64,000 bases of DNA from Corallococcus sp. NCRR (GCF_026965535.1 NZ_CP114039.1:7779461-7843460); one strand, 5' to 3'; positions 1 through 8,681 are shown, numbered from the stretch's first letter. The notes: generated from the sequence alone by a model not told the origin. Numbers and translations: made by a program.

Positions 1-448
1 GGCCGTCCTCTCCAAGCTGTCCCAGGGCGAGACGGTGGACCTGTTCGGCAACGCCATCCGCGTCCACGAGCAGCAGTTCAACGGCCTGGGCCGGCGCAAC
101 GACGAGATGACGAAGCAGCTCAAGAAGGCCTTCAGCCGCAAGGCGATGAAGGCCTCGGAAGGCCCCGCGCAGACGCTGTCCACGCAGCCGAAGATCGACG
201 TGGCGACGGTGGTGGACGCGCTCGGCTTCTCCGCGGACCGCGCGGGCCTGCTCGTCTGCGGCGACCCGTCCGTGGGCCTCACCATGGTGCTGCGCGAGGA
301 TCCGAACATCGTGGCCAACCGCCAGGACGGCAGCACCGACGCCATCCTCCAGGCGGTGCGCGAGCGCGCGGACCTGAAGGCCCTGCTGTCGTGGCTGCTG
401 ACGGATGACTTCTTCCGCCTGCGCCAGCGCATCGGCCTGGCGCTGTAG
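1..448 (+). CDS. C-terminal part of an unrecognised protein (5' end outside window)
   Basis: The frame is open from base 2 and stops with TAG at 446-448, so only the last 148 residues are visible. The segment is soluble, with a basic helical stretch (KQLKKAFSRKAMKAS) followed by a part reading GFSADRAGLLVCGD. That string resembles the third-ligand region of M48-type metallopeptidases (ExxADRAGLL), but Gly stands where the Glu zinc ligand would be. It may be a degenerate domain of a larger TPR or peptidase-like protein. No start, signal peptide or partner can be seen. The next gene lies on the opposite strand and converges with only 12 bp between stops. Function is not known. Confidence 0.7.
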   Translation, partial: AVLSKLSQGETVDLFGNAIRVHEQQFNGLGRRNDEMTKQLKKAFSRKAMKASEGPAQTLSTQPKIDVATVVDALGFSADRAGLLVCGDPSVGLTMVLREDPNIVANRQDGSTDAILQAVRERADLKALLSWLLTDDFFRLRQRIGLAL

Positions 449-460
449 TCGTCCTCGAAG

Positions 461-1198
461 CTACTCCCGGCGGACCAGCGCGTCCGCCGGGAACCCCGCG
501 AGCAGCCGGCCCACGGCGTCGTCCACGTGGGCCCGCTCCGGGGCCTCCACCGTCACCTTCACGCGGTAGTCCATGGCCGCGTCGAAGACGGGATAGGAGC
601 CGATGGCCACGTGGGGCATGTCCAGCGCCACGCGGTCCAGCACGGCGGCCAGGGCGCTCTCGCCCAGGTTGAAGTACAGGTTGACCAGGTGCACCGGCGT
701 GCCGCTCAGCCGTGAGAGCACCGTCTCCAGCTGCAGCCGGAAGAGCTGCGGCACCCCCGGCAGCAGGAACATGTCCCCCACCGTCAGCACGGGGAACCAC
801 ATGCCCGGCTGGGCGAGGAGCACCGCGCCCTCGGGCGCGTCCGCCAGGCGCAGGGACTCCGGCGTCACCGGTGACGTGCCGGCGCGGGCCTGGATGGCCG
901 ACACCATCTCCGGCAGCCGCACCACGGGCCGGCCCAGGGCGAGCGCCACCGCGCGCACCGTGACGTCGTCGTGGGTGGGGCCGATGCCGCCGCTGGTGAA
1001 GACGTAGCGGGCCTTGCGCCGGGCGCGGGACACCGCGTCCACGATGGCGTCCACGTCGTCCAGGATGGTCTCCACCGAGACGAGCGGGATGCCCAGCTCC
1101 CGCAGCCGCTGGATGAGGTGGGGGCCGTTCTCGTCCTTCACCTTCGCGGTGAGGACCTCGTTGCCAATGATGATCGCCGCCGCGCCGGTCCGCTCCAT
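461..1198 (-). CDS. Molybdopterin-binding (MoCF_biosynth / CinA N-domain) protein
   Basis: This 245-residue protein matches the MoaB/MoeA/CinA molybdopterin-binding fold. The N-terminus AIIIGNEVLTAKVKDEN and the loop TSGGIGPTHDD (about residues 69-79) are family signatures; the GGxGPT.DD loop binds the pterin phosphate or, in CinA-type enzymes, a nucleotide. It has the length of the single CinA N-domain and lacks the C-terminal nicotinamide-nucleotide deamidase domain of full CinA. It may therefore act in cofactor metabolism or as a FAD/ADP-ribose pyrophosphatase-like enzyme; the exact substrate cannot be read from sequence. The ATG at 1198 is used; the upstream Shine-Dalgarno match is weak. 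It follows the delta-60 lipoprotein gene by 34 bp on the same strand and may be cotranscribed. Confidence 0.85.
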   Translation of the reverse strand: MERTGAAAIIIGNEVLTAKVKDENGPHLIQRLRELGIPLVSVETILDDVDAIVDAVSRARRKARYVFTSGGIGPTHDDVTVRAVALALGRPVVRLPEMVSAIQARAGTSPVTPESLRLADAPEGAVLLAQPGMWFPVLTVGDMFLLPGVPQLFRLQLETVLSRLSGTPVHLVNLYFNLGESALAAVLDRVALDMPHVAIGSYPVFDAAMDYRVKVTVEAPERAHVDDAVGRLLAGFPADALVRRE

Positions 1199-1232
1199 GG
1201 GACCGTGGATTCTACTCCAACGGCCCCCGCCG

Positions 1233-3017
1233 TCAGTACGGATGGAAGCGGGTCACGAAGGGCACGGCCTCGCTCTTGCCCTCCGGGATTCGCGTCCCGG
1301 CGACGCGCAGGTAGCCCTGCGCATCCAGCCGTGCGGCCGTGGGCTGCTCGTCACCGGGCAGGTCCGTCCGGTGCGAGCGGAGGATGCTGGCGCCGTTCGG
1401 GGCCAGGTGGACGACGCCCAGCCCGGATGCGCCCTTCGCATCCTGGCTCCAGGTGGCGACCGCGAGGGTCCCATCCGCCAGCAAGCCCGTGCCCACGACC
1501 GTGTCCCGCACGCCCGTCAACCCCGCCGTGAAGTAGGTGTAGCCCTCGTTGCCGAAGGTCGTGTCCTGCCCCGCGCTCGCGGTCAGACGCGCCACCACGG
1601 CCTGGGTGTCCCCGTCGGAGAACACCGCCTTTCCGCCCACCAGCCAGCTCCCGTTCGACAGCCGCTGCAAGGTCCGCGGCGTGAGGTCCGGCGAGCTGAA
1701 CGACGACAGGTAGCGGAAGCTGTTGTCCAGGGTGCCGTTGGCATTGAAGCGGCGCACGACCAGCGTGTCGAGGCTGCCCGTGGAGGCGCCGGCCACGACG
1801 ACCTTGCCGTCGGGTTCGGCGACGACGCACAGGCCGTCATCCTCGCGGCCCACGTCCACGGTCGCCACGCCGTCCGCGCTGAAGGTCGTGTCCGGGACCC
1901 CGGCCGGCGTCAGGCGGACCACCACCAGGTCCAGGCCGTCGTTGTCGACGGTGCCCGCGCCGATGATGTTGCCATTGGCGTCGAGGGTGACCGCGTGCAG
2001 GGTGGAGATGCCCGTGGAGAGCTGGAAGGTGCGCACGCCCGTCCCACCGAACGTGGTGTCCAGCACGCCTGCCTGCGTGTACCGCGCCAGCAGCACGCTC
2101 TGATACTTCGGCCCCGCGCAGGTGTTCGTGCCGGAGATGGCTCCGCCCGCGACGACGATGCGGCCATCCGACTGCACGGCGACGGCGTCCACGTAGTCAT
2201 CGCCTCCGCAGATGTCGCTGACCACCACGCCCTGCGTGCCGAACGTGGCGTCCAGCGTCCCATCCGCGAGCAGGCGCGCCACCAGCACGTCCCGCTGACC
2301 CGTGGTTCCGGTGGAGCCCACGAGGATCCATTTGCCGTCGGATTGCTCGGCCATGCCGGTGATCTTCACCGACGGAAGGCCGAACTCCGGCGCCGCCACG
2401 CCTTCTGTTCCGAAGGCACTGTCCAGCGCGGCCGACGCGGGCTCCACCTTCAGGGTGAGCGGAAACTCGACGCGCTCTCCGTCCCCCACGCCCACCAGCT
2501 TGAGAGCGAACTGGCCATAGGCCGCGAACTCATCCGGGACGTAGCCCAGCGGCGTCGAAGCCGCTCCCTCGGGGATGATCACCGGCAGCGCCTGGGTGGT
2601 GCGCACGTGGGGAGGCAGACCTTCCACCGAGAGCGAGACCTCTCCCGTGAAGTCCGGATGCCGGAGGACCTGGACCGCGAACGCGGTCGACGTCGAAGGA
2701 TTGAAGCGCACCGTCTGCTCGGAGGCCGTCGACAGGGTGAACGCGGGAGGCGTCTCCCCTGCGTCTGGCGTCGTGGGCTCGGTGCCGCCGTCCTGCTCCT
2801 GCGTGCCCCCATCCGAGCCGCCATCCGAGGTCCCCGTCCCTGCATCCACCACCCCAGCATCACGGGTCGGCGTCGGGGACGGACTCGTGGGCTCATCCGA
2901 CGAGCCGCAGGCGGCCGCCAGCAGGGCGGCCATCATCAGCGTGAGCGCGGAGAGGCTTCGGAGATGGAACGGCGAGCGGCGGCCAGGAGCCGGGGAACGA
3001 AGGACGATTGGGCGCAT
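1233..3017 (-). CDS. Delta-60 repeat lipoprotein
   Basis: This 594-residue protein starts with a signal peptide ending in the lipobox LAAAC (Cys near residue 37), followed by a Ser/Thr/Pro/Gly-rich linker, so it is a secreted lipoprotein. About residues 200-560 hold roughly six delta-60 beta-propeller-like repeats, recognisable as LDxxFGxxG followed by DGKxxVxG (for example LDSAFGTEGV, LDATFGTQGV, LDTTFGGTGV, PDTTFSADGV, QDTTFGNEGY). An Ig-like segment around residues 95-190 precedes them. Delta-60 repeat proteins are common as exported proteins in myxobacteria; no enzymatic role is established. The ATG at 3017 gives a normal n-region rich in Arg. The 157-bp gap to the divergent gene at 3174 should hold its promoter. 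Confidence 0.85.
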   Translation of the reverse strand: MRPIVLRSPAPGRRSPFHLRSLSALTLMMAALLAAACGSSDEPTSPSPTPTRDAGVVDAGTGTSDGGSDGGTQEQDGGTEPTTPDAGETPPAFTLSTASEQTVRFNPSTSTAFAVQVLRHPDFTGEVSLSVEGLPPHVRTTQALPVIIPEGAASTPLGYVPDEFAAYGQFALKLVGVGDGERVEFPLTLKVEPASAALDSAFGTEGVAAPEFGLPSVKITGMAEQSDGKWILVGSTGTTGQRDVLVARLLADGTLDATFGTQGVVVSDICGGDDYVDAVAVQSDGRIVVAGGAISGTNTCAGPKYQSVLLARYTQAGVLDTTFGGTGVRTFQLSTGISTLHAVTLDANGNIIGAGTVDNDGLDLVVVRLTPAGVPDTTFSADGVATVDVGREDDGLCVVAEPDGKVVVAGASTGSLDTLVVRRFNANGTLDNSFRYLSSFSSPDLTPRTLQRLSNGSWLVGGKAVFSDGDTQAVVARLTASAGQDTTFGNEGYTYFTAGLTGVRDTVVGTGLLADGTLAVATWSQDAKGASGLGVVHLAPNGASILRSHRTDLPGDEQPTAARLDAQGYLRVAGTRIPEGKSEAVPFVTRFHPY

Positions 3018-3173
3018 ACCAGTCAGGAATGAGGGGTGCGCCGCACCTGATAAGTGCCTCCGGCACCAGCGATAAATGGATCCGGAGAGCCATGCCCCAG
3101 GCGCGAAGGTGGATGTCAGACCCGTGGGCCATCATCCGCGACAATCTATTCTTCCTGGTTTGGTGGATTGTTC

Positions 3174-4466
3174 ATGGATACAGCGGAGAACGGCGAAGAC
3201 CTCTTCCATTCGACCATCCACCTCGCGGACCTGCTCTATCCCCATGCGGAGCGGTTGGGAGAAGGCTCCTCCGAGGAGTGGAGCGCCTCACTCCTGGACA
3301 CCCGGGCGCGGGCGCTGGGGACGTGGCTGAGGACGCTGAACGCGGCCGGCGAACGGGTGCTGCTGCTGTATCCCCCGGGCCTCGAATACGTCGTGGGGTT
3401 CATGGGCTGCCTGTACGTGGGCGCCATCGCGGTGCCGTGCCACCCGCCGGATCCTTCCCGCTTGGACAGCGCCCTGCACCAGCTCCTTGCCATCGCTCGG
3501 GATTGCGGCGCGCGCTTCGTGCTGACGACGAGCAACCTCCTGGAGCTGTCCCCTTGTCTCACGTCGGAGGCGCCGGAGCTGGGTGGGCTCCACTGGGTGG
3601 CCACGGACATGGTTCCGACGTCGCTCGCGGAGGACTGGAAACCGCCAGCGCGAGCGCCGGAGGCCTTGCCTCCTGTGTCCATGGACGCGCCGCTGCTCGA
3701 CACGGACGAACGGTACATGCGGCTTCACGAGTCGCACGACCCGGCGCCGCTGGATGACTCGCGCTGCATCCCAGCGCGGTTCCGCGCGCAGGCGGCTCGC
3801 ACGCCGGACGCGGTCGCGGTGGCGGCGGACGATGAAGCGCTCACCTACGCACAGCTGGATGCGGCCAGCGATGCGCTGGCATGGCACCTGCGCGAGCACG
3901 GCGTCGCGCGGGACGTGCGCGTGGGCCTGTGCGTGGAGCGCGCCACCCGCATGGTGGTGGCGATGCTCGGCATCCTCAAGGCAGGCGGCGCGTTCGTGCC
4001 GCTGGATCCAGACGGCTCGCGGGAACAGCTGGCCGCGATGATGGAGGACTCACGGGCGCGGGTGCTCGTCACGCAGTCTCACCTGGTCGAGCACCTGCCC
4101 ACGGACGGTGTGCGCACCGTCGTGCTGGACTCGGAGGATGCGTTCGAACTGGACGTGCTTGGGCCTCCGCGCGCGGGCTCGACGCTGGATGACCCTGCAT
4201 ACGTCCTCTACTCGTCCGGTGCCTCCGGTAAGCCCTCAGGCGTGGTGGTGCCGCACCGGAGCGTGGCGGACTTCTTCAGCGCCATGGACTCACGGGTGGG
4301 TGCTGCGCCCGAGGGCACATGGCTCGCCGTCAGCCGCGCCTTCTGCGACAGCTCCGTGCTGGAGCTGTTGTGGACGCTCGTCTGCGGCTTCCGCGTCGGT
4401 GGAGCCCCCCACCGCCAGCAACCGGGGCTCAGCGCTTGCGCGCGAGCAACCGCCGCACTTCCTTGA
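3174..4466 (+). pseudogene. Truncated FAAL / NRPS-adenylation chimera (likely remnant)
   Basis: From the ATG at 3174 the product is 430 residues. Residues 15-160 look like the N-terminus of a fatty-acyl-AMP ligase (LLLYPPGLEYVVGFMG, then AIAVPCHPPDPSRL). From about residue 198 the sequence changes to an NRPS adenylation domain: FRAQAARTPDAVAV, A1-like LTYAQLDAASDALA, A2-like LGILKAGGAFVPLDP. The A3 loop at 346-356 reads SSGASGKPSGV, with Ser where the conserved Lys of TGxPKG stands. Recognisable homology stops near residue 408 (base 4397), so A4-A10 and the carrier domain are missing. The last codons run into the 3' end of tmk on the other strand (overlap 4429-4466). Such a product cannot complete adenylation. 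A remnant of a deleted lipopeptide gene is the simplest reading; a small adapted protein is possible. Confidence 0.7.
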
Positions 4467-5085
4467 GGCACGCGTCCGTCACGCCCTCCACGGACAGCTC
4501 ACCGTCGATGTGCACGATGCGCTCGCGCTTCGCTCGCAGCGTGATGGCCTTGAGGTACTGCTTCGCGATCCGCCGCTGGGCCTCGTCCGCTTCGAACAGC
4601 TCCGCGGGGCCTCCGCGCACGGCCCGGCGCTTCGCCGCGACCTTGGGGTCCACGCCCACGAACAGCGTCAGGTCCGGCGACACCGCGTGCGCGTTCACCG
4701 TGTCCACCCACGCCATGGGCAGGCTCGCGCCCTGGTACGCCAGCGAGGACAGCACGTAGCGGTCGCACAGCACCACCTTGCCCTCCTCCAGCGCCGGCAA
4801 CACCCTCGCGTGCAGGTGGTCCGTCCGGTCCGCCGCGAACAGCAGCGCCAGGGTCTCCTGCGCCAGCGCTCCCCGGCCGTGCGGCAGGCCCAGGCGGCCC
4901 GTGAGCGCCTGGCGCAGCATCGTCCCCACCGGACCGTCGGACGGCTCGCGCGTCGTCACCACCGCGTGCCCCTCCGCCCTCAGCACGGACGCAAGGCGCT
5001 CCGTCTGCGTGGTGGTGCCCGCGCCGTCCAGGCCCTCCAACACGATGAATCGCCCCGGCAGGGCGACCTTCCTGGCGGCGCTCAC
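4429..5085 (-). CDS. tmk: Thymidylate kinase (dTMP kinase)
   Basis: This 218-residue protein has the length and motif order of dTMP kinase, which phosphorylates dTMP to dTDP in the cytoplasm. It shows FIVLEGLDGAGTTTQ as P-loop, TREPSDGPVG at the substrate loop, the DRY-type motif CDRYVLSSLAYQG and a C-terminal LID/helix region. The P-loop Lys of GxxGxGKT is replaced by Thr (GAGTTT), and the usual REPGGT reads REPSDG. Both changes touch nucleotide or substrate binding, so activity should not be taken for granted, although the overall fold is clear. The start is GTG at 5085, overlapping the stop of the upstream membrane-protein gene as GTGA, which suggests translational coupling. Confidence 0.88.
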   Translation of the reverse strand: MSAARKVALPGRFIVLEGLDGAGTTTQTERLASVLRAEGHAVVTTREPSDGPVGTMLRQALTGRLGLPHGRGALAQETLALLFAADRTDHLHARVLPALEEGKVVLCDRYVLSSLAYQGASLPMAWVDTVNAHAVSPDLTLFVGVDPKVAAKRRAVRGGPAELFEADEAQRRIAKQYLKAITLRAKRERIVHIDGELSVEGVTDACLKEVRRLLARKR

Positions 5086-5432
5086 CGGGGGAGGAGCGCG
5101 GCGGGGTTGTCCAGGTGCAGCTCGCGGCGCAGCGCCAGCAGCGCTTCGTACCGCTGCAGCTCCTCCGTCAGCACCGCGCGGCCCTTGCGGTAGCTGATGA
5201 AGGCGTACGCCAGGAGCCCCAGCGCCAGGAGCGTGGCACCCCAGGCGAGCAGCGGCGTGCGCAACGAGTCGTAGAACAGCTTCCCCGCCGCCCCTGAAAT
5301 CAACATGAAGGCGATGAGGGAAACACCCGCGTGGGTGAAGTGGGTGGTGCTCTGCCGGGTCGACAGGCTCTCCTGCAACTGGTCGAACCGGGCCCGCTTG
5401 TCCTGAATGTCTGCGCTCACGGAGCCGAGCAC
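5082..5432 (-). CDS. Small two-helix membrane protein
   Basis: The 116-residue product has a polar N-terminus of about 35 residues, two hydrophobic segments (around residues 37-52, VSLIAFMLISGAAGKL, and 62-82, LLAWGATLLALGLLAYAF), then a charged, probably coiled-coil tail rich in Leu, Glu and Arg. It resembles no enzyme family I recognise. The start is GTG at 5432; another in-frame GTG at 5420 (reading VSADIQDK) is equally possible. It is the first gene of a two-gene unit with tmk, with a 4-bp GTGA overlap. Function unknown; the fixed overlap suggests stable co-expression rather than a shared pathway. Confidence 0.7.
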   Translation of the reverse strand: MLGSVSADIQDKRARFDQLQESLSTRQSTTHFTHAGVSLIAFMLISGAAGKLFYDSLRTPLLAWGATLLALGLLAYAFISYRKGRAVLTEELQRYEALLALRRELHLDNPAALLPR

Positions 5433-5634
5433 CCTACATCACGTGCCCCAGCCCGTCGAGTCGGCCGCCCGTCAGCACCCACCTACACGGACGCGCAGTC
5501 CCAGCTCCCGCTCATCCCAGCCATTGAACGGACGCACGCTCGCTCCCCGAGCATGGCTTGCCACCCCACCCCCCTCGCGTTACATGCCGCGAACCATGCC
5601 TCTCCACGTCGTCAGCAGGATGAGTTCCCCCGAC

Positions 5635-6762
5635 ATGAGCCGTGACTCCGAGTTGAACACCATCGAGGAGGCCATCCGCGACATCCAGGCCGGCAAGTGC
5701 GTCATCGTCGCCGACGACGAGGATCGCGAGAACGAAGGCGACCTCATCATGGCCGCCGAGCTCGCCACCCCGGAGATGCTGGCGTTCATGGTCCGCCACA
5801 CCAGCGGCATCATCTGCCAGCCCATGCTCGCCGAGCGGCTGGACGCGCTGCGCCTGCCCCAGATGGTGGCGGAGAACACCGAGTCCCACCGGACGGCCTT
5901 CACCGTCTCCGTGGACTTCCGCCACGGCACCACCACCGGCGTCTCCGCCAGCGACCGCACCAAGACGATCCGCGCGCTCGCCGACCCGAACAGCACCGCG
6001 GACGACTTCCTGCGCCCCGGCCACATCTTCCCGCTGCGCTACCGCGAAGGCGGCGTGCTGCGCCGCGCGGGCCACACCGAGGCGGCCGTGGACCTGGCGC
6101 GGCTCGCGGGCCTGCAGCCGTCCGGCATCCTCTGCGAGCTGGTGAAGGACGACGGCACCATGCAGCGCATGCCGGACCTGAAGCAGTTCGCGCGCGAGCA
6201 CGACCTCAAGCTCGTCACCATCGCGGACCTCATCGAGTACCGCAGCCGCAAGGACCGCCTGGTGCGCCGGGAGTCCGGCCAGAGCGTCGTGCGCACCCGC
6301 CACGGTGAGTTCACCGCCCTCACGTACACGTGGACGCCCGACGGCGCGAAGTCCCTGGTCCTGGTGAAGGGCGACCCGTCGAAGCCCCAGCCCGCGCCGC
6401 TGGTGCGCCTGCACGGCGCCTGCGCCATGGGCGACGTGTTCGGGTCGCCGGACTGCAAGTGCAACCTGCTGCTGGACCGCGCGATGGAGACCGTGGCGCG
6501 CGAGGGCACGGGCGTCATCGTCTACCTGCCCGGCATGCACGGCAACGACTTCGGCATCCACCACAAGCGCGCGGGCGACGGCAGCAACGCGTCCGTCAGT
6601 CGCGCGGCCAACGAGTCGCGCGACGTGGGCATGGGCTGCCAGATCCTCACGGACCTGGGCGTCAGCACCATGCGCGTCATGTCCAACACGGACATGACCT
6701 ACCGGGGCCTCTCCGGCTTCGGTCTCACCATCGAGTCGCGCCTGCCGCTCGAGGTCGAGTAG
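5635..6762 (+). CDS. ribBA: 3,4-dihydroxy-2-butanone-4-phosphate synthase with degenerate GTP cyclohydrolase II domain (RibBA/RibBX-like)
   Basis: The N-terminal half is an intact RibB domain: IEEAIRDIQAGKCVIVADDE, the acidic signature DDEDRENEGDL, SHRTAFTVSVD, GVSASDR and the HIFPL/GHTEAAVDLARLAG segment. It should make 3,4-dihydroxy-2-butanone 4-phosphate from ribulose 5-phosphate for riboflavin synthesis. The C-terminal half has the RibA fold and keeps three zinc-site cysteines (C263, C274, C276). However, the catalytic YxRQEGRxIGL stretch reads YLPGMHGNDFGI (297-308), the LLTNNP motif reads VMSNTD, and the protein ends early at 375 residues. This fits the RibBX variant with a non-catalytic RibA-like domain. 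ATG 5635 was chosen with AGGA about 14 nt upstream; ATGs at 5620 and 5596 are alternatives. Confidence 0.87.
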   Translation: MSRDSELNTIEEAIRDIQAGKCVIVADDEDRENEGDLIMAAELATPEMLAFMVRHTSGIICQPMLAERLDALRLPQMVAENTESHRTAFTVSVDFRHGTTTGVSASDRTKTIRALADPNSTADDFLRPGHIFPLRYREGGVLRRAGHTEAAVDLARLAGLQPSGILCELVKDDGTMQRMPDLKQFAREHDLKLVTIADLIEYRSRKDRLVRRESGQSVVRTRHGEFTALTYTWTPDGAKSLVLVKGDPSKPQPAPLVRLHGACAMGDVFGSPDCKCNLLLDRAMETVAREGTGVIVYLPGMHGNDFGIHHKRAGDGSNASVSRAANESRDVGMGCQILTDLGVSTMRVMSNTDMTYRGLSGFGLTIESRLPLEVE

Positions 6763-6786
6763 CGAAGGCCCGGGACGCGCGAGGCT

Positions 6787-8118
6787 TCAGCCCAGGTCCT
6801 TCAGGGCCTCGCGCACCGCGGACAGGTCCGCGGGCAACTCCACCGGCGGGTTCGCGTGCGCGGCCTTCACGTCGCTCAGCGTCTGCCGGTGGTAGCCCAC
6901 CTTGAAGTCCGCGAACTTCAGCCCGTGCGCGGTGGCCACCACCGCGACGCTGGACCCCTTCGCCATCACGCCCGACGCGGCCAGCTTCTCCACCGCCGCC
7001 AGCGCGACGCCCGTCTGGGGACAGGCGAAGGTGCCTTCACGGTCCGCCCGGGCCGCGGCGTTGGCCAGCTCCGACTCCGTCGCCTCCTCCACCACGCCGT
7101 CGAACGCGCGCAGCATCCGCACCGCGCGGCGGAAGGACACCGGGTTGCCAATCTGGATGGCGGACGCGAGCGTCGCTTCCGCCTGCATGGGCGCCAGCTC
7201 CTGGAAGCCGCCCCGGAACGCGCGCGCCAGGGGGTTCGCCCGCTGCGCCTGCGCCACCGCGATGCGCGGCCTGCGGGTGATGAGCCCCAGGTTGAAGAGC
7301 AGATCCAACCCACGGCCCAGGGCGCTCGCGTTGCCCAGGTTACCACCCGGGATGACGATCCAATCCGGAGGCTCCCAGCCCAGGTCCTGGCACAGCTCGA
7401 TGGCGATCATCTTCTGGCCCTCGATGCGCAGCGAGTTCATCGAGTTCGCCAGGTACAGCCCCGTGTCCGCAGTCACCGCCTGCACCAGCTTCATGCAGCC
7501 GTCGAAGTCCGTGTCCAGCGACAGCACGCGCGCCCCGTTGGCGATGGGCTGCACCAACTGCGCGAGCGACACCTTGTTCTTCGGCAGGAACACCACCGCC
7601 GGGATGCCCGCCGCCGCGGCGTACGCGGACAGCGCCGCGGACGTGTCGCCCGTGGACGCGCACGCCACCGCGCGGATGGGCGTGCCGCGCGAGCGCAGGT
7701 GCTTCACCGCGGACACCAGGACCGTCATCCCCCAGTCCTTGAAGCTGCCCGTCGGAGAGACGCCGCACTCCTTCAACATCAGCGAGCCCAACCCCAGCTC
7801 CGCCGCCATGCGCGGCAGCGGCTTGAGCGGCACGCGCCCTTCTCCCAGCGAGACGATGTCCTCCGCCGGCAGCTCGGGCAGCGCCCACTCGCGCTTGCCC
7901 CAGACGCCGGAGCCGTCCGGCAGCCGGGACGTCGCGAAGCGGGATTCGAAGCGGCGCTTCCACTCCGCCGCGGGGATGGCGCGCAGGGCGGCCTCGTCGT
8001 GGGCGACCTCCAGCAGGCCTTCACAGCGCGGGCAGCGGTAGACGACGTCCCACAGCGAGGCGGTGAAGCCGCAGCCCTCGCTGCACGCGTAGCCCGCCTT
8101 GAGCGCCGGAGCCGTCAC
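6787..8118 (-). CDS. thrC: Threonine synthase
   Basis: The 443-residue protein is a fold-type II PLP enzyme of the threonine synthase group, converting O-phosphohomoserine to threonine. An N-terminal zinc-ribbon-like segment (C12, C16, C29, C32) precedes the catalytic domain. The PLP lysine is K127 in SPTGSFKDWG, and the phosphate-binding loop reads IPGGNLGNASALG. Polar and hydrophobic patterns run to the C-terminus without frameshift. The start is GTG at 8118, overlapping the stop of the upstream zinc-ribbon gene as GTGA; the longer open frame upstream lies inside that gene and is not used. It converges on ribBA with 24 bp between stops. The WGM in place of the usual DRG after the lysine is a mild deviation. 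Confidence 0.88.
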   Translation of the reverse strand: MTAPALKAGYACSEGCGFTASLWDVVYRCPRCEGLLEVAHDEAALRAIPAAEWKRRFESRFATSRLPDGSGVWGKREWALPELPAEDIVSLGEGRVPLKPLPRMAAELGLGSLMLKECGVSPTGSFKDWGMTVLVSAVKHLRSRGTPIRAVACASTGDTSAALSAYAAAAGIPAVVFLPKNKVSLAQLVQPIANGARVLSLDTDFDGCMKLVQAVTADTGLYLANSMNSLRIEGQKMIAIELCQDLGWEPPDWIVIPGGNLGNASALGRGLDLLFNLGLITRRPRIAVAQAQRANPLARAFRGGFQELAPMQAEATLASAIQIGNPVSFRRAVRMLRAFDGVVEEATESELANAAARADREGTFACPQTGVALAAVEKLAASGVMAKGSSVAVVATAHGLKFADFKVGYHRQTLSDVKAAHANPPVELPADLSAVREALKDLG

Positions 8119-8681
8119 GCCTCCACCTCCACCTTCGTGCCGCACGCCACGCACGCGCGGCCCGGCCAGGCCGGCACGTGGCAGGAGGGACAGGGCACTC
8201 GCTCGCCGTCGTCCGCGCCCGCGCGCTTCGCCGTCACGGGCGCCGCCGCCCGCACGCGGGGCAGCCGCATGCCGCAGCCGTCGCACAGGAGGCCCTCCGC
8301 CTGGACGTTGCGGCAGTAGCGGCACGTCACCGCTCCCACCGGGGCGGCGGTGCGCACGCCGTCATCCTGCGCGCGGCCCGAGTCCAGGTCCGTCATCTGG
8401 GCGACGGGCACGTCGCCCGTGGCACCGGCACGGGTCAGCTCCAGGTCGGGCACGGACATCGCCGGCAGGTCCGGCCCCGAGCGCAGCCGCGTCAGGTCCA
8501 GCTCCGGCAGCACGGGCGCGTCCACCGGCACGCGGCCCCCCGCGTGGTGCGTCAACTCCAGCTCCGGCAACGGGGCCACGGCCGGCACGGGGATGTTCAT
8601 GAGGCCGGGGAAGCGCTTGCCACAGCCTTCGCACTCTTCGCCTTCCGACTGCACGTGGTCGCAGACCGGGCAGATGATCAT
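8115..8681 (-). CDS. Triple zinc-ribbon protein, upstream partner of thrC
   Basis: From the ATG at 8681 the product is 188 residues. It carries three CxxC...CxxC zinc-ribbon modules: near the N-terminus (CPVCDHVQ, then CEGCGKRF), about residue 120 (CRYCRNVQ, then CDGCGMRL) and near the C-terminus (CPSCHVPA, then CVACGTKV). Between the first two lie three copies of a short motif, PELELT, PELDLT and PDLELT, each about 25-30 residues apart, in a low-complexity Pro/Ala/Val linker. I do not recognise a named family. The pattern suggests a metal-binding adaptor with a repeated short linear docking motif. It is translationally coupled to thrC (GTGA overlap). A longer start at 8768 is unlikely because it adds only GC-rich filler. 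Confidence 0.75.
   Translation of the reverse strand: MIICPVCDHVQSEGEECEGCGKRFPGLMNIPVPAVAPLPELELTHHAGGRVPVDAPVLPELDLTRLRSGPDLPAMSVPDLELTRAGATGDVPVAQMTDLDSGRAQDDGVRTAAPVGAVTCRYCRNVQAEGLLCDGCGMRLPRVRAAAPVTAKRAGADDGERVPCPSCHVPAWPGRACVACGTKVEVEA

Noticed and set aside
1014..3032. A 672-codon open frame on the plus strand
   Set aside because: It is antisense to the delta-60 lipoprotein, which has a signal peptide and repeats; the opposite frame has none.
5433..5634. A possible FMN riboswitch upstream of ribBA
   Set aside because: The leader shows none of the conserved FMN-element blocks that I could find by eye, and no terminator or sequestering hairpin near the start was obvious.
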